Counted from the stretch's first letter, positions 1 to 9,847 are shown. The stretch is 64,000 bases of DNA from Lachnospiraceae bacterium (GCA_030523275.1 JAUNIX010000001.1:102975-166974), one strand, 5' to 3'. Program-made: numbers and translations. Notes: generated from the letters alone by a model not told the origin.

Positions 1-1
1 C

Positions 2-1216
2 GAAGAAATTATTTTGGCAATTCCAACGCTACCGGCAAGAGATCGTAAAGAAATATTAAATATTTGTAAAGAAACCGGATGTATGATGAGCACCTTACCG
101 GGACTTTACCAATTGATTAATAAAGACATCCGTGTATCAATGCTTAGAAAGGTAGAAATCGAGGATTTGCTTGGTAGAGAGCCAATGCAGGCTGACCTTA
201 AGCAGGTTATGGATTATGTGACAGATCGAGTAGTGTTGATTACCGGAGGCGGTGGCTCGATTGGAAGTGAGCTTTGTCGTCAGATTGCCGGCTATCGTCC
301 AAAGCGTCTGATTATTATAGATAACTATGAAAACAATGCTTATTCGATTCAGATGGAATTAAAACATAAATATCCAGAGTTAGATTTAAAAGTTTTAATT
401 GTATCTGTTCAGAATGAGCAAAGAATACATAATATTTTTGAAAAATATCATCCAGATTTAGTCTTTCATGCAGCAGCACATAAGCATGTGCCTTTGATGG
501 AAGATAGTCCATGTGATGCCATTAAGAATAATGTGTTTGGAACGATGAATGTGGCAAAAGCAGCAGGTAACAGTGGAGTAAAGCGTATGGTTTTGATTTC
601 GACGGATAAAGCGGTTCGTCCAACCAATATTATGGGTGCATCAAAGCGAATCTGCGAAATGGTTGTGCAGACATTCAATAAATACTATGATACAGAATAT
701 GTTGCCGTGCGTTTCGGAAATGTACTTGGAAGTAATGGCAGTGTCGTACCGTTATTCCGAAAACAGATTGCAGAGGGGGGACCGGTTACCGTTACTCATC
801 CGGACATCATTCGTTATTTCATGACGATTCCGGAAGCGGTCAGCCTTGTATTAGAAGCAGGTGCCTATGCCCAAGGAGGGGAAATCTTTATCTTGGATAT
901 GGGAGAGCCGGTTAAAATTTTAGATTTGGCAGAAAATATGATTCGCCTATCGGGATTAACTCCGGGTGAAGATATTGAGATTAAATTTACTGGACTACGT
1001 CCGGGGGAGAAGTTATATGAAGAACTTCTGATTAGTGAAGAAAATAAAAAAGAAACAGATAACGACAGAATTTTCATTGGACAACCGATTCCTTTAGATG
1101 AGGAAACTTTTTTTGCGTTGTTAATTGAATTGAAAAAGGCAGCATATGTTGAGGATATGGAAATTCGCAGGATTGTAAAGAAAATCGTACCAGAATATAC
1201 GATTCAGGAACAGTAG
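2..1216 (+). CDS. CapD/PglF-like nucleotide-sugar 4,6-dehydratase (5' truncated by window edge)
   Basis: The protein is a polysaccharide-biosynthesis dehydratase that converts a UDP-HexNAc, usually UDP-GlcNAc, to a 4-keto-6-deoxy sugar for the exopolysaccharide. The frame is open to the left edge (codons reading EEIILAIPTLPA before the TTG at 14), so the true start and the N-terminal membrane segments usual in this family lie outside the window. What remains is the end of a CoA_binding_3-type domain (about residues 1-60), then a Rossmann short-chain-dehydrogenase core with a glycine-rich GGGGSIGSE motif, an HAAAHKHVPLME segment and the family signature STDKAVRPTNIMGASKR, which carries the Met-Lys pair that replaces the usual Tyr. 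The next gene, the priming transferase, begins 13 bp downstream. Whether the product is a gluco or galacto isomer cannot be read from sequence alone. Confidence 0.9.
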   Translation, partial: EEIILAIPTLPARDRKEILNICKETGCMMSTLPGLYQLINKDIRVSMLRKVEIEDLLGREPMQADLKQVMDYVTDRVVLITGGGGSIGSELCRQIAGYRPKRLIIIDNYENNAYSIQMELKHKYPELDLKVLIVSVQNEQRIHNIFEKYHPDLVFHAAAHKHVPLMEDSPCDAIKNNVFGTMNVAKAAGNSGVKRMVLISTDKAVRPTNIMGASKRICEMVVQTFNKYYDTEYVAVRFGNVLGSNGSVVPLFRKQIAEGGPVTVTHPDIIRYFMTIPEAVSLVLEAGAYAQGGEIFILDMGEPVKILDLAENMIRLSGLTPGEDIEIKFTGLRPGEKLYEELLISEENKKETDNDRIFIGQPIPLDEETFFALLIELKKAAYVEDMEIRRIVKKIVPEYTIQEQ

Positions 1217-1229
1217 AGGGGATAAGAAC

Positions 1230-1835
1230 ATGTATCAGGAAAAAATCAAAAGAATGATAGACTGCATTATAGCATTTTCGGTGCTTGTTGTAGGTGCAAT
1301 TCCAATGCTGATTGTGTCTATTTTTATTAAATTAGATTCTCCTGGTCCTGTTTTATTTAAACAGGATCGCATTGGTATGCATGGAAAGGTTTTTCAGATA
1401 CTGAAATTTAGAAGTATGTGTGTAGGCGCAGAGCACACTGGATCTGGTGTATATTCTGGAAAAGGTGATGCAAGAGTAACTCGTGTTGGTAAAATAATAC
1501 GGGCGACTAGCATTGATGAACTTCCTCAGGTGATTAATATTTTACGTGGAGATATGAGTTTGATTGGTCCTCGACCTCCTCTTACCTATCATCCGTGGTC
1601 TTATGAAGAATATACAGATGAACAAAAAAGAATGTTCAAAGTGCGACCAGGTATTACAGGATGGGCACAAATACATGGACGAAAAGATGTGGAGTGGCAT
1701 AAGAGAATTAAATTAAATTGCTGGTATGTTGATCATGTTTCTTTTCGATTAGATTTAATTATATTTTTAAAAACAATATTTAAGGTACTCAGTAACGCTG
1801 ACAATAAAAATGTTGGTAAGACGGTGAAAGAATAA
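1230..1835 (+). CDS. Priming polyprenyl-phosphate sugar phosphotransferase (PglC/WcaJ family)
   Basis: The enzyme transfers a sugar-1-phosphate from a nucleotide sugar to undecaprenyl phosphate at the inner face of the membrane, which starts each polysaccharide repeat. At 201 aa it is the short, PglC-like form with only the catalytic domain. A hydrophobic re-entrant helix lies at about residues 8-32, followed by the SPGPVLFKQDRIG and KFRSM motifs, the RATSIDELPQ catalytic Asp-Glu pair and the DMSLIGPRPPL motif. A GAGGGG ribosome site precedes the ATG. It follows the dehydratase closely, so the 4-keto-6-deoxy product or a derivative may be the first sugar loaded; that substrate assignment is inference. 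Confidence 0.93.
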   Translation: MYQEKIKRMIDCIIAFSVLVVGAIPMLIVSIFIKLDSPGPVLFKQDRIGMHGKVFQILKFRSMCVGAEHTGSGVYSGKGDARVTRVGKIIRATSIDELPQVINILRGDMSLIGPRPPLTYHPWSYEEYTDEQKRMFKVRPGITGWAQIHGRKDVEWHKRIKLNCWYVDHVSFRLDLIIFLKTIFKVLSNADNKNVGKTVKE

Positions 1836-1873
1836 GATAACGCAGCTGTTTTTACGGGATAGAGGATATTATC

Positions 1874-2719
1874 ATGGGATTAAAACTTATGTACATAACA
1901 AATGACCCAGAAGTTGCGAAGATTGCAGAAGTCTCTGGGGTAGATCGTATTTTTGTAGATATGGAATACATTGGAAAAGCAGATCGACAGGGAGGAATGG
2001 ATACAGTCCAATCGCACCACACGATTGAGGATATACAGGTAATTCGAAAGGTTGTTCAAAAAGCTGATCTATTTGTTCGGGTAAATCCAATCCATGATGC
2101 GACAGTGGAATATAGCTCATCTGCAGAAGAAATTGAAAAATCAATCCAAGCTGGAGCCGATATATTGATGCTTCCTTATTTTAAAACTGTGAAAGAAGTT
2201 CAAAGGTTTATAGAATTAGTGGATGGACGAGCAAAAACATCATTATTACTTGAAACACCAGAAGCTGTAGAAGTGATTGATGATATTTTAAAGATTAAAG
2301 GTATAGATGAAATCCATATTGGTTTAAATGATTTGAGTTTAGGATATGGTATGAAGTTTATGTTTGAACCTTTGGTGGATGGGACGGTGGAAAAATTGTG
2401 CTTGAAATTTAAATTATCTGGTATTCCATATGGATTTGGTGGTATAGCAGCATTGGGAACAGGTACTCTTCCAGCTGAAAATATTCTAATTGAACATTAT
2501 CGTATGGGGTCCACTTGTGTAATTTTGTCTAGAAGTTTTTGCAATACTAGTAAGATAACAAATTTAGATGAAATTCAGAATATATTCAATGAAGGTGTCA
2601 AAGCAATTAGAGAAAAAGAACAGGAAGTAGAACCTATAGTTCAGTATTTTAGAGAGAATGAACAGTTAGTTAGAGAAAAAGTCAAATTGATTAGTGATAG
2701 GATTTCTTATAGGGAGTAA
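1874..2719 (+). CDS. HpcH/HpaI-type aldolase
   Basis: This 281-aa protein resembles the HpcH/HpaI aldolase and citrate-lyase-beta superfamily, TIM-barrel enzymes that make or break a C-C bond between pyruvate (or another 2-keto acid) and an aldehyde using a divalent metal. Visible family features are VDRIFVDMEYIGKADRQGGMD near the N-terminus, the LFVRVNP strand with Arg, the AGADILMLPYFKTVKEV segment and LLLETPEAVE, which carries the Glu that usually binds metal, followed by IDEIHIGLNDLS. It ends 3 bp before a 2-hydroxyacid dehydrogenase, so the two probably work in sequence. An aldolase is unusual in a polysaccharide cluster and suggests synthesis of a small acid substituent or a keto-deoxy acid; the product is unknown. 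Confidence 0.8.
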   Translation: MGLKLMYITNDPEVAKIAEVSGVDRIFVDMEYIGKADRQGGMDTVQSHHTIEDIQVIRKVVQKADLFVRVNPIHDATVEYSSSAEEIEKSIQAGADILMLPYFKTVKEVQRFIELVDGRAKTSLLLETPEAVEVIDDILKIKGIDEIHIGLNDLSLGYGMKFMFEPLVDGTVEKLCLKFKLSGIPYGFGGIAALGTGTLPAENILIEHYRMGSTCVILSRSFCNTSKITNLDEIQNIFNEGVKAIREKEQEVEPIVQYFRENEQLVREKVKLISDRISYRE

Positions 2720-2722
2720 CAC

Positions 2723-3613
2723 ATGAATTTACTTGTAACAGGAGCATGGCAAGGCGCAAAAGAAAATATTGAAGTATTGGAACAGATGGGGCATACAGTT
2801 TCCTTTCTTCAATTTGAAAAGGAAAAGTTACCTTGTGAGTATAATTGGGTGGAAGGTGTAATCTGTAATGGATTGTTCCAGAGTCATCCCATTGAAAAAT
2901 TTACAAATTTACAATATATTCAATTGACCAGTGCTGGATTTGACCGAGTGCCGATGAAATATGTGCAAGAGCATGATATTGAAATTCATAATGCCAGAGG
3001 TGTATATAGCATTCCTATGGCAGAATTTGCGGTTGGAGGAGTATTGCAGCTGTATAAGCAGGTATCCTATTTTTATGAAAATCAGAAGATGCATAAATGG
3101 GAAAAGAATAGAGGACTAATGGAACTTTATGGTAAAACGGTATGTATTATTGGTTGTGGAAGTGTTGGTACAGAATGTGCAAAAAGGTTTCAGGCATTTG
3201 GATGTGATGTTATTGGGGTCGATCTATTTCCTAGAAAAGATGTCAACTATACTAAAATAGTTACAATGCAAAAATTAGATATGGTGTTATCTAATGCTGA
3301 TATAGTAGTACTAACATTACCTTTGGATGAAGAAACGAGATATCTAATAGATGCAAAGAGATTACAATTATTTAAATCAGGAGCAATACTTGTAAATATA
3401 TCTAGAGGTGCAATTATAGATTCAGAGTCTTTGATTTATGCTTTGAATGAAAGAATTGGCGGAGCAGTTCTTGATGTATTTGAAGAAGAACCCTTGAGCG
3501 AAAATAGTCTATTATGGGATATGGAAAATGTAATTATAACTCCGCATAATAGTTTTGTTGGTGAAGGAAATAGAGATAGATTAAATAAAATTATCTTTAA
3601 TAATTTATATTGA
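2723..3613 (+). CDS. NAD(P)-dependent D-isomer 2-hydroxyacid dehydrogenase
   Basis: This 296-aa enzyme would interconvert a 2-keto acid and a D-2-hydroxy acid. The NAD-binding motif is clear (CIIGCGSVGTECAKRF), and so are the catalytic residues of the family: Arg in NISRGAIID, Glu in DVFEEEPL and His in ITPHNSF. The N-terminal substrate domain is short and divergent. The ribosome site AGGGAG overlaps the end of the aldolase gene, a sign of translational coupling. Together with the aldolase it could make a hydroxy acid that decorates the polysaccharide or its lipid-linked precursor. That pathway is inferred from position only. Confidence 0.88.
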   Translation: MNLLVTGAWQGAKENIEVLEQMGHTVSFLQFEKEKLPCEYNWVEGVICNGLFQSHPIEKFTNLQYIQLTSAGFDRVPMKYVQEHDIEIHNARGVYSIPMAEFAVGGVLQLYKQVSYFYENQKMHKWEKNRGLMELYGKTVCIIGCGSVGTECAKRFQAFGCDVIGVDLFPRKDVNYTKIVTMQKLDMVLSNADIVVLTLPLDEETRYLIDAKRLQLFKSGAILVNISRGAIIDSESLIYALNERIGGAVLDVFEEEPLSENSLLWDMENVIITPHNSFVGEGNRDRLNKIIFNNLY

Positions 3614-3644
3614 TTGTTAAGTAATTAAAAGAGGGAGATAAAAG

Positions 3645-5291
3645 ATGTCATATTATTCAAAAGAAGAAATGATTCAATTGTTCAAAAAATATCCACAATA
3701 CATAGATAAATTATATATTAGAGGATTTTTGATTACAAATGAAAAACAAAGTAATTTAGATAAGTATCCATTTTATTCAAATTGGAAAGAAACGATGATT
3801 AATAATGATGGTATCGAATATTATATATATATTCATAAAGATACTACATGCTATATATATTCCGATGCTAGGAGAACCTATTTTATAATTGGACATGCGT
3901 ATGATCCGTTTAATATGAGAATAAATGAAGAGGAAATTTTGAAAGATTTATCGGAAGCAGCAAAAAATGGTAAACAAGCATTTTGGGATGCGGAAAGCAA
4001 TATGACAGGTGTGTTCTGTACAGGATATTTTCAAAATGGAAATATAGTTTATTCAACAGATTGTTGCGGAATGCAATTGGTATATCATGGCGTAGTGGAT
4101 GGAAAGGTGTATATTACATCTCATAGTAAGCTTGTAGCGGATTTAAAAGACTTAAAACAACCAGAGTATATTGTAAGATTAGTTAATAATAGATTTTGGC
4201 ATTATTGGGGAACATGGTTGCCTGGCGATTTATCACCATTCGAAGAATTAAAGAGAATGCAACCAAATTGTGCTGGAAGATATCGTGAATCAACCCAGAA
4301 AATCTCGATTGAAAGATATTATCCATTACATAAAATCACTGAGGTGAAAACAGAAGAAGAGTTTGATGAAATAATAAAAAAATTGGGATATATTATGTCT
4401 AATACAATGACCCTTATTGGACAAAAATGGCCTGATAAAAAAGTATCCATTTCGGTGACCGGTGGACGAGATAGTATGACAACGTTATCTTGTTCGAATG
4501 GTAATTATGATAAGTTCAATTACTTTAGTTATATTTCAAATGTCGACGAATCTGTAGATGCATATGCAGCAAAAGATATTTTGAAAGTATTAAATTTAAA
4601 TCATGAATTATATGAGATTCCTGAAGAATATGAAGAATATAAAAATTTAGATGTATTCAAAAAAATAATGGAATGCAATGCAGGATGTATCGGTCATAAT
4701 AATGAAAACGATGCTAAAAAGAGATTATATTTTTCACAAAATCCGCCATGTGATGTTGAAGTTAAATCCTGGGTAAATGAAATGGGACGTGGATGGTATT
4801 GGAATAAATATAATAAAAATAAATTTCCTAAATATCCATATGCGAGTTATTGGAGAACAATGCATAAAGTGTATGTATTGCCATATCTCATTCGAGAAAC
4901 GGATAAAGTATTTAAACATTATTTGAAAAAATATTATAACAAAGATATATTTGATCGTATAAGTTGGCTTGAGCTGTACTTCTGGGAATTTGCCTGGAGT
5001 GGAGGAGAAGGTGTTTTTCTAACGTCTGAACATAGAATGACATATGATATTACCGTTCCTTTTAATAATAGGAAATACGTTGAGTTGATGTTAAAGGCTC
5101 CTCTGAATAAAAGAAAAGTAGAGGGTATTCCGGATGCATTAATAACTTATATGGAACCAAGAATTACTGAAACTGGAATTGTTATTAAAGATATTTCTCA
5201 TACTGATTTGCGAGCGTTTATTGTTAGAGTGTATTTAGAAATATTTTCCAAAATTAGAATTCCATCTTTATTACCAAGGGGAAAGAGATAA
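3645..5291 (+). CDS. Asparagine-synthase-like ATP-dependent ligase
   Basis: This 548-aa protein has the layout of asparagine synthase relatives: an N-terminal region resembling a degenerate glutamine-amidotransferase fold, then an ATP-pyrophosphatase domain with the PP-loop VSVTGGRDSMTTLS at about residues 269-282. Cys2, the nucleophile that class II amidotransferases use to release ammonia from glutamine, is absent (the protein starts MSYYSK). The N-terminal domain may therefore be structural, as in beta-lactam synthetase and lasso-peptide cyclases. It probably adenylates a carboxylate and joins it to an amine. A single base is shared with the following NhaC gene. Together with the upstream aldolase and dehydrogenase it may make an amide substituent; this is inference. 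Confidence 0.75.
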   Translation: MSYYSKEEMIQLFKKYPQYIDKLYIRGFLITNEKQSNLDKYPFYSNWKETMINNDGIEYYIYIHKDTTCYIYSDARRTYFIIGHAYDPFNMRINEEEILKDLSEAAKNGKQAFWDAESNMTGVFCTGYFQNGNIVYSTDCCGMQLVYHGVVDGKVYITSHSKLVADLKDLKQPEYIVRLVNNRFWHYWGTWLPGDLSPFEELKRMQPNCAGRYRESTQKISIERYYPLHKITEVKTEEEFDEIIKKLGYIMSNTMTLIGQKWPDKKVSISVTGGRDSMTTLSCSNGNYDKFNYFSYISNVDESVDAYAAKDILKVLNLNHELYEIPEEYEEYKNLDVFKKIMECNAGCIGHNNENDAKKRLYFSQNPPCDVEVKSWVNEMGRGWYWNKYNKNKFPKYPYASYWRTMHKVYVLPYLIRETDKVFKHYLKKYYNKDIFDRISWLELYFWEFAWSGGEGVFLTSEHRMTYDITVPFNNRKYVELMLKAPLNKRKVEGIPDALITYMEPRITETGIVIKDISHTDLRAFIVRVYLEIFSKIRIPSLLPRGKR

Positions 5292-6664
5292 TGAATTATG
5301 GAATAGTAACACTTTTACCTGCGATATTAGTTATTTTAACTGCTGTGAAATCCAAAAGAACGACGGAACCGTTAATGCTAGGAATTGCTTCTTCTTATTT
5401 GATTATTAGTGTAGTTGATCATAAAAATTATATTACATTGATGACAGAATCATTTTTTTCGGTTCTTACCGATTATGATACAATTTGGTTAATTATTGTA
5501 TGTGGTCTATTTGGTAGTTTGATTGCTGTTATTAATGAAGCTAAAGGGACACATGCAATTGCAAATTTTTTAGGGAAAATATGTAAATCTGCAAAAAGTA
5601 CTTTATTTGTGTCGTGGATTTTAGGAATCATAATTTTTGTTGATGATTATATGAATATTTTAACTATTAGTGCATGTACCAAAAAATTGGCAGATAAAAG
5701 AAAAACACCTCGAGAAGCCTTGGCATATGTCATAGATTCCACTGGAGCTCCTGTTTGTGTTTTATTACCTTTTTCCACTTGGGCAATATTTTTTGCTGGT
5801 GTCTTTTATGAACAGGACAGTGTAAAAGCTTTAGGATATGGTAGTGCCATTCAAACTTATATTCACGTAATTCCATTTATTTTCTATGCCATTGTAGCTT
5901 TAATTATTGTACCTTTATTTATTTTAGGTATTATACCTAAAATTGGAGCGATGAAAAAGGCTTATGATAGAACTGAAAAGACGGGGAAAGTATACAGTAA
6001 TAATAGTAAAAAATTAAATATGAATGAAAATAAAGAAAGTTCTGGGGAAGATTCTAATCTGTTAGATTTTATAATCCCGATTGCAACTTTGATTGTTGTT
6101 CAATTAAAGACAGATGACATGTTTGTTGGGTTAGTAATATCATTAATAGTATGTGCGGTTATGTATATACCTAGAAAGAAGATGACAGGAAGCCAGTTTT
6201 GTGATTTATATATGAAAGGTTTTGCTGATTTGATTCCAGCTGTAGCGATTATTCTATTTGCCTTGTTTATGAGACAGGCATCTTCAGATTTAATGCTGCC
6301 AGAATATGTAATTAGCATTATTCAACCATTAATTAGTCCGAAATTATTTCCTATGGTTGCATTTATAACTGTAGCGATTCTAGGATTTATTACTGGAAGT
6401 AACTGGGGGATTCCAGCAGTTTGTGCCCCTATTATAATCCCTTTAGGAACTGCCTTAAATGTTAATTTACTATTGGTTATGGCAGCAATTGTTAGTGGAG
6501 GTACTTTTTGTAGTCATGCTTGTTTTTATTCTGATGCAACCGTCATTACTTCTAGTGCTTGTGGGATCGATAATATGGATCATGTATATACGCAGATGCC
6601 ATACGCAATATTAGCATTTATTATTGCTTGTGTTTGCTTTTTGATATCTGGTTTTATATTTTAG
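5291..6664 (+). CDS. NhaC-family Na+/H+ antiporter-like transporter
   Basis: This 457-aa polytopic membrane protein has roughly a dozen hydrophobic segments and NhaC-family signatures such as VDDYMNILT, STGAPVCVLLPFSTWAIFFAG and, near the C-terminus, SGGTFCSHACFYSDATV. Known relatives exchange sodium for protons or for small organic acids and amino acids (for example malate/lactate antiporters). Its start overlaps the stop of the asparagine-synthase-like gene by one base (TAATG), so the two are translated together. A transporter of this type is not a usual part of polysaccharide export. It could supply or expel the small molecule handled by the three genes upstream. Confidence 0.85.
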   Translation: MNYGIVTLLPAILVILTAVKSKRTTEPLMLGIASSYLIISVVDHKNYITLMTESFFSVLTDYDTIWLIIVCGLFGSLIAVINEAKGTHAIANFLGKICKSAKSTLFVSWILGIIIFVDDYMNILTISACTKKLADKRKTPREALAYVIDSTGAPVCVLLPFSTWAIFFAGVFYEQDSVKALGYGSAIQTYIHVIPFIFYAIVALIIVPLFILGIIPKIGAMKKAYDRTEKTGKVYSNNSKKLNMNENKESSGEDSNLLDFIIPIATLIVVQLKTDDMFVGLVISLIVCAVMYIPRKKMTGSQFCDLYMKGFADLIPAVAIILFALFMRQASSDLMLPEYVISIIQPLISPKLFPMVAFITVAILGFITGSNWGIPAVCAPIIIPLGTALNVNLLLVMAAIVSGGTFCSHACFYSDATVITSSACGIDNMDHVYTQMPYAILAFIIACVCFLISGFIF

Positions 6665-6676
6665 GATGGAGTAAAA

Positions 6677-7795
6677 ATGAAGAAAGTATTATTAACTGCA
6701 ACGGTACAAAGTCATATATGTCAGTTTCATAGACCATTAATTAATATGTTACATGAACATGGTTATGAAGTACATGTTGCAGCAAGAAATAATTTAGAAG
6801 AGAAAAATGGATTAAAATTAGATTTTGTAGACAAAGTTTATAATGTGCCTTTTGCACGTTCTCCAAAGAGTTTAGATAATTTAAAAGCTTATAGAAAGTT
6901 AAAAAAAATTATTGATGGAGAACAGTACGAAGTAATTCATTGTAATACCCCAATGGGCGGTATTATAACAAGATTAGCCTCTCGGAAATCGCGGAGAAGT
7001 GGAACAAAAGTATATTATACGGCACATGGATTTCATTTTTATAAAGGAGCACCTAAAAAAAATTGGTTATGTTTTTATCCAATAGAGAAAGAAATGTCCA
7101 GATTAACAGATATTGTAATTACAATCACAAAAGAAGACTATCAATTAGCAAAGAAAAATTTTTACTCAAATGTAGAACATATCTATGGTGTGGGTGTGGA
7201 TGAAGATAAGTACTTGTCAATTACTGAAAAAGAAAATGAAAAATTTAAATTAGATAATGAATATAATGGCAAATTTGTAATACTTTGTACAGGAGAACTA
7301 AATGCAAATAAAAACCAGAAAACAGTGATTAATGCGATGAAAATAATTGTAAATGAATATCCTAGTGTTTTGTTATTACTTGCAGGAAATGGACCTAATG
7401 AAAAAGAATTAAGAAAACAGATTGAAAAATTGGAATTGACGGATTATATAGAATTAATTGGATATCGAACAGACTTAGAAAAGTTTACAAATGCATGTGA
7501 TATGGTTGTATCAGCAAGTTTTAGAGAAGGAATGCCCCTTAATATTATGGAAGCTATGATTTGTGGAAAGCCAGTGGTAGCATCTTATAATAGAGGGCAT
7601 AGAGAACTTGTGTTAGAAGATGAAACAGGTTATTTAGTTCCAGCAGATGATGCTAGTTCATTTGCAAAATACATTATAAAATTAATTAAAAACGAAAAAC
7701 TTCGTAGTCAATTTGGAATAGCTGCTAAAAAACGGATTGTTCGTTATCAGATGAAGTATGTTAAGAAAAAATTGGAAAAAATTTATAATTTATAA
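6677..7795 (+). CDS. Glycosyltransferase family 4 (EpsD-like)
   Basis: This GT-B fold glycosyltransferase of 372 aa adds one sugar to the lipid-linked repeat on the cytoplasmic face. The N-terminal half has a typical EpsD-like pattern: VLLTATVQSHICQFHRP, then HCNTPMGGIITRLASR and YYTAHGFHFYKGAP. The C-terminal donor domain has LCTGELNANKNQ, LLLAGNGP and the EX7E-type segment SFREGMPLNIMEAMICGKPVVA. It sits between the NhaC transporter and the polymerase. Donor and acceptor sugars cannot be assigned. Confidence 0.92.
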   Translation: MKKVLLTATVQSHICQFHRPLINMLHEHGYEVHVAARNNLEEKNGLKLDFVDKVYNVPFARSPKSLDNLKAYRKLKKIIDGEQYEVIHCNTPMGGIITRLASRKSRRSGTKVYYTAHGFHFYKGAPKKNWLCFYPIEKEMSRLTDIVITITKEDYQLAKKNFYSNVEHIYGVGVDEDKYLSITEKENEKFKLDNEYNGKFVILCTGELNANKNQKTVINAMKIIVNEYPSVLLLLAGNGPNEKELRKQIEKLELTDYIELIGYRTDLEKFTNACDMVVSASFREGMPLNIMEAMICGKPVVASYNRGHRELVLEDETGYLVPADDASSFAKYIIKLIKNEKLRSQFGIAAKKRIVRYQMKYVKKKLEKIYNL

Positions 7796-7835
7796 ATGTT
7801 ATAATTTTAAATAAAAAAGATTTTAGGAGATTATT

Positions 7836-8951
7836 ATGATAAATATATGTTGTCTAGTGATTTTTACAACATTGGCCGCTCTTACGGTTAGACCAGAAAT
7901 TGGCAGGTTATACAAAAGCGGATTTCAAGGATTTAATATTTTAATTTGGATTGCAGCTATATGGATGTCTTGCTTAATTGGGTTACGAGTAGAATACAAT
8001 GACACAGCAGCTTATATCAGCAATTTTAATAGTAAGGGAACAATTCTTGAAATGCTCAAAGATAGTGAAGCATTATCTTGGGGAAAAAATCCATTATTTG
8101 AATTATATACAACATTTATACATTCGTTGACGCATAATTATCATATATATTTTATGATTTCAGCAGTATTTGTTGTTATTTCTTTTTTAAAATTTTTTAT
8201 GCAAGAGTGTGAAATTGATGTATTACCATATAGTATATTTTTGTTTTTCACATTCGGAACATATTTCTTTTCATTGGCAGCGATGAAACAAACAATAGCT
8301 ATGGCTATATTAACTTATGCTATTGTAGCATTGCAAAAAAAACAGCATCTTCGTTTTATAATTATTGTATTACTAGCAACATTATTTCATACATATTCAA
8401 TTTTATTTCTTATGTTGTTACTTTTAAATACAAAACCCTGGAGAACAAGAACTATATTAATTATTCTAGCTACGGTTGCTATTATGTTTACCTTTAAAGG
8501 AACATTAACATCGATTTTACAATATGCAGATTCATTAGGGAAAGATGTAGCAGAGGAAGGCTTGTTTAATGGTGCAGCTATGAATACACTCCGTGTTGCT
8601 GTATATGGTATTACACCAGTAATGTTGTATTTGGGCAATGAATATTTAGAACCAAAAATGTGTGAAAAACATTATATTTTGATACATATGAGTATTTTAA
8701 GTTTTATGTTTATATTATTGGGTTCTATAAATGGTGCGAATCTTTTTGGACGTATGGCAAGATATTTTGAAGTTGGTACGATAGTTATGCTTCCTTGGGC
8801 AATAAAAAATATGTTCAATGAAAAATCCGAAAAATTGATTAATCTAATGATGGTAATTTTATTTTTTATGTTCTTTATGTATGATTATCAAGATTTCGGG
8901 GTTGCATATAGGTCAATAACAATTTTTGAGTTTTTAAAAGGAATAATATGA
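7836..8951 (+). CDS. EpsG-family membrane protein, probable polysaccharide polymerase (Wzy role)
   Basis: This 371-aa protein is almost entirely hydrophobic, with about ten predicted membrane segments and little conserved sequence. The start (ICCLVIFTTLAALTVRPEIG) and the motif GLRVEYNDTAAYISNF fit the EpsG family (RVGvDyxxY type). EpsG proteins fill the Wzy role, joining flipped repeat units outside the membrane. A clear AGGAGA site precedes the ATG. It is the only polymerase candidate in the cluster, which supports the call, together with the Wzx-type flippase at 18331. Confidence 0.8.
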   Translation: MINICCLVIFTTLAALTVRPEIGRLYKSGFQGFNILIWIAAIWMSCLIGLRVEYNDTAAYISNFNSKGTILEMLKDSEALSWGKNPLFELYTTFIHSLTHNYHIYFMISAVFVVISFLKFFMQECEIDVLPYSIFLFFTFGTYFFSLAAMKQTIAMAILTYAIVALQKKQHLRFIIIVLLATLFHTYSILFLMLLLLNTKPWRTRTILIILATVAIMFTFKGTLTSILQYADSLGKDVAEEGLFNGAAMNTLRVAVYGITPVMLYLGNEYLEPKMCEKHYILIHMSILSFMFILLGSINGANLFGRMARYFEVGTIVMLPWAIKNMFNEKSEKLINLMMVILFFMFFMYDYQDFGVAYRSITIFEFLKGII

Positions 8952-9043
8952 TCTAAATATTAATATCCGAAAATATAAAGATGAGTAAACGTTATAACTT
9001 TATTAGTAAATATTCACTTGTTATAACAGAGGAGTTGATTGTA

Positions 9044-9847
9044 ATGCCAGAAATAAGTGTAATTATGGGAATTTATAATTGTGAAAGTACTTTAGCAGAA
9101 GCAATTGAAAGCATTTTGCAACAGACGTATACGGATTGGGAACTGATTATGTGTGATGATGGTTCGACTGATAGAACAGTTGAAGTTGCAGAAAAATATG
9201 TTAAAAAATATTCAGATAAAATAATCTTACTTAGAAATAAAAAAAACTGTGGTTTAAATCATACACTAAATAAATGCTTAAAAAAAGCACATGGTAACTA
9301 TATTGCACGCATGGACGGTGATGATTTGTGTTCTTCTGATAGGTTTGAAAAGGAAATAAATGTATTACGGAATGAGCCACAAATTGCATTTGTTAGTTCA
9401 AATATGGCCTTTTTTGATGAAAATGGCGTTTGGGGATACTCGCATGCGAAAGAGTATCCACAAAACAAAGATTTTATCTATGGAACTCCATTTTGTCATG
9501 CTCCTTGTATGGTTAGATTTGATGCATATAGAACTGTTAAAGGATATACAGAAAGAAAAAGTTTATTACGGGTTGAAGATTATCATCTTTGGCTAAAAAT
9601 GTATAAGTGTGGTTTAAGAGGAAAAAATCTTTCAGAGCCATTGTATCAGATGCGAGATGACAGAAATGCATACAATAGAAGAAAATTTAAATATAGATTA
9701 AATGAAGCTTATGTAAAGGCACTGGCTGTAAGAGAATTAAAATTACCTTTATATGGATATATATATGCATTAAGGGCAATAGTGGTAGGTTTTCTTCCGA
9801 CTAAGTTATATAATATATTACATAAGATGAATTTGAAGGGAAAATGA
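9044..9847 (+). CDS. Glycosyltransferase family 2
   Basis: This GT-A fold transferase has 267 aa when started at the ATG at 9044, which has a GAGGAG site; an in-frame ATG at 8981 lacks one and would add 21 residues not seen in the family. Diagnostic features are ISVIMGIYNCESTLAEAIES, the CDDGSTD nucleotide-binding motif, GNYIARMDGDDLC with the metal-binding DxD-type acidic residues, and a VEDYHLWLKM motif that supplies the probable catalytic base. It overlaps the next gene by four bases (ATGA). Confidence 0.92.
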   Translation: MPEISVIMGIYNCESTLAEAIESILQQTYTDWELIMCDDGSTDRTVEVAEKYVKKYSDKIILLRNKKNCGLNHTLNKCLKKAHGNYIARMDGDDLCSSDRFEKEINVLRNEPQIAFVSSNMAFFDENGVWGYSHAKEYPQNKDFIYGTPFCHAPCMVRFDAYRTVKGYTERKSLLRVEDYHLWLKMYKCGLRGKNLSEPLYQMRDDRNAYNRRKFKYRLNEAYVKALAVRELKLPLYGYIYALRAIVVGFLPTKLYNILHKMNLKGK

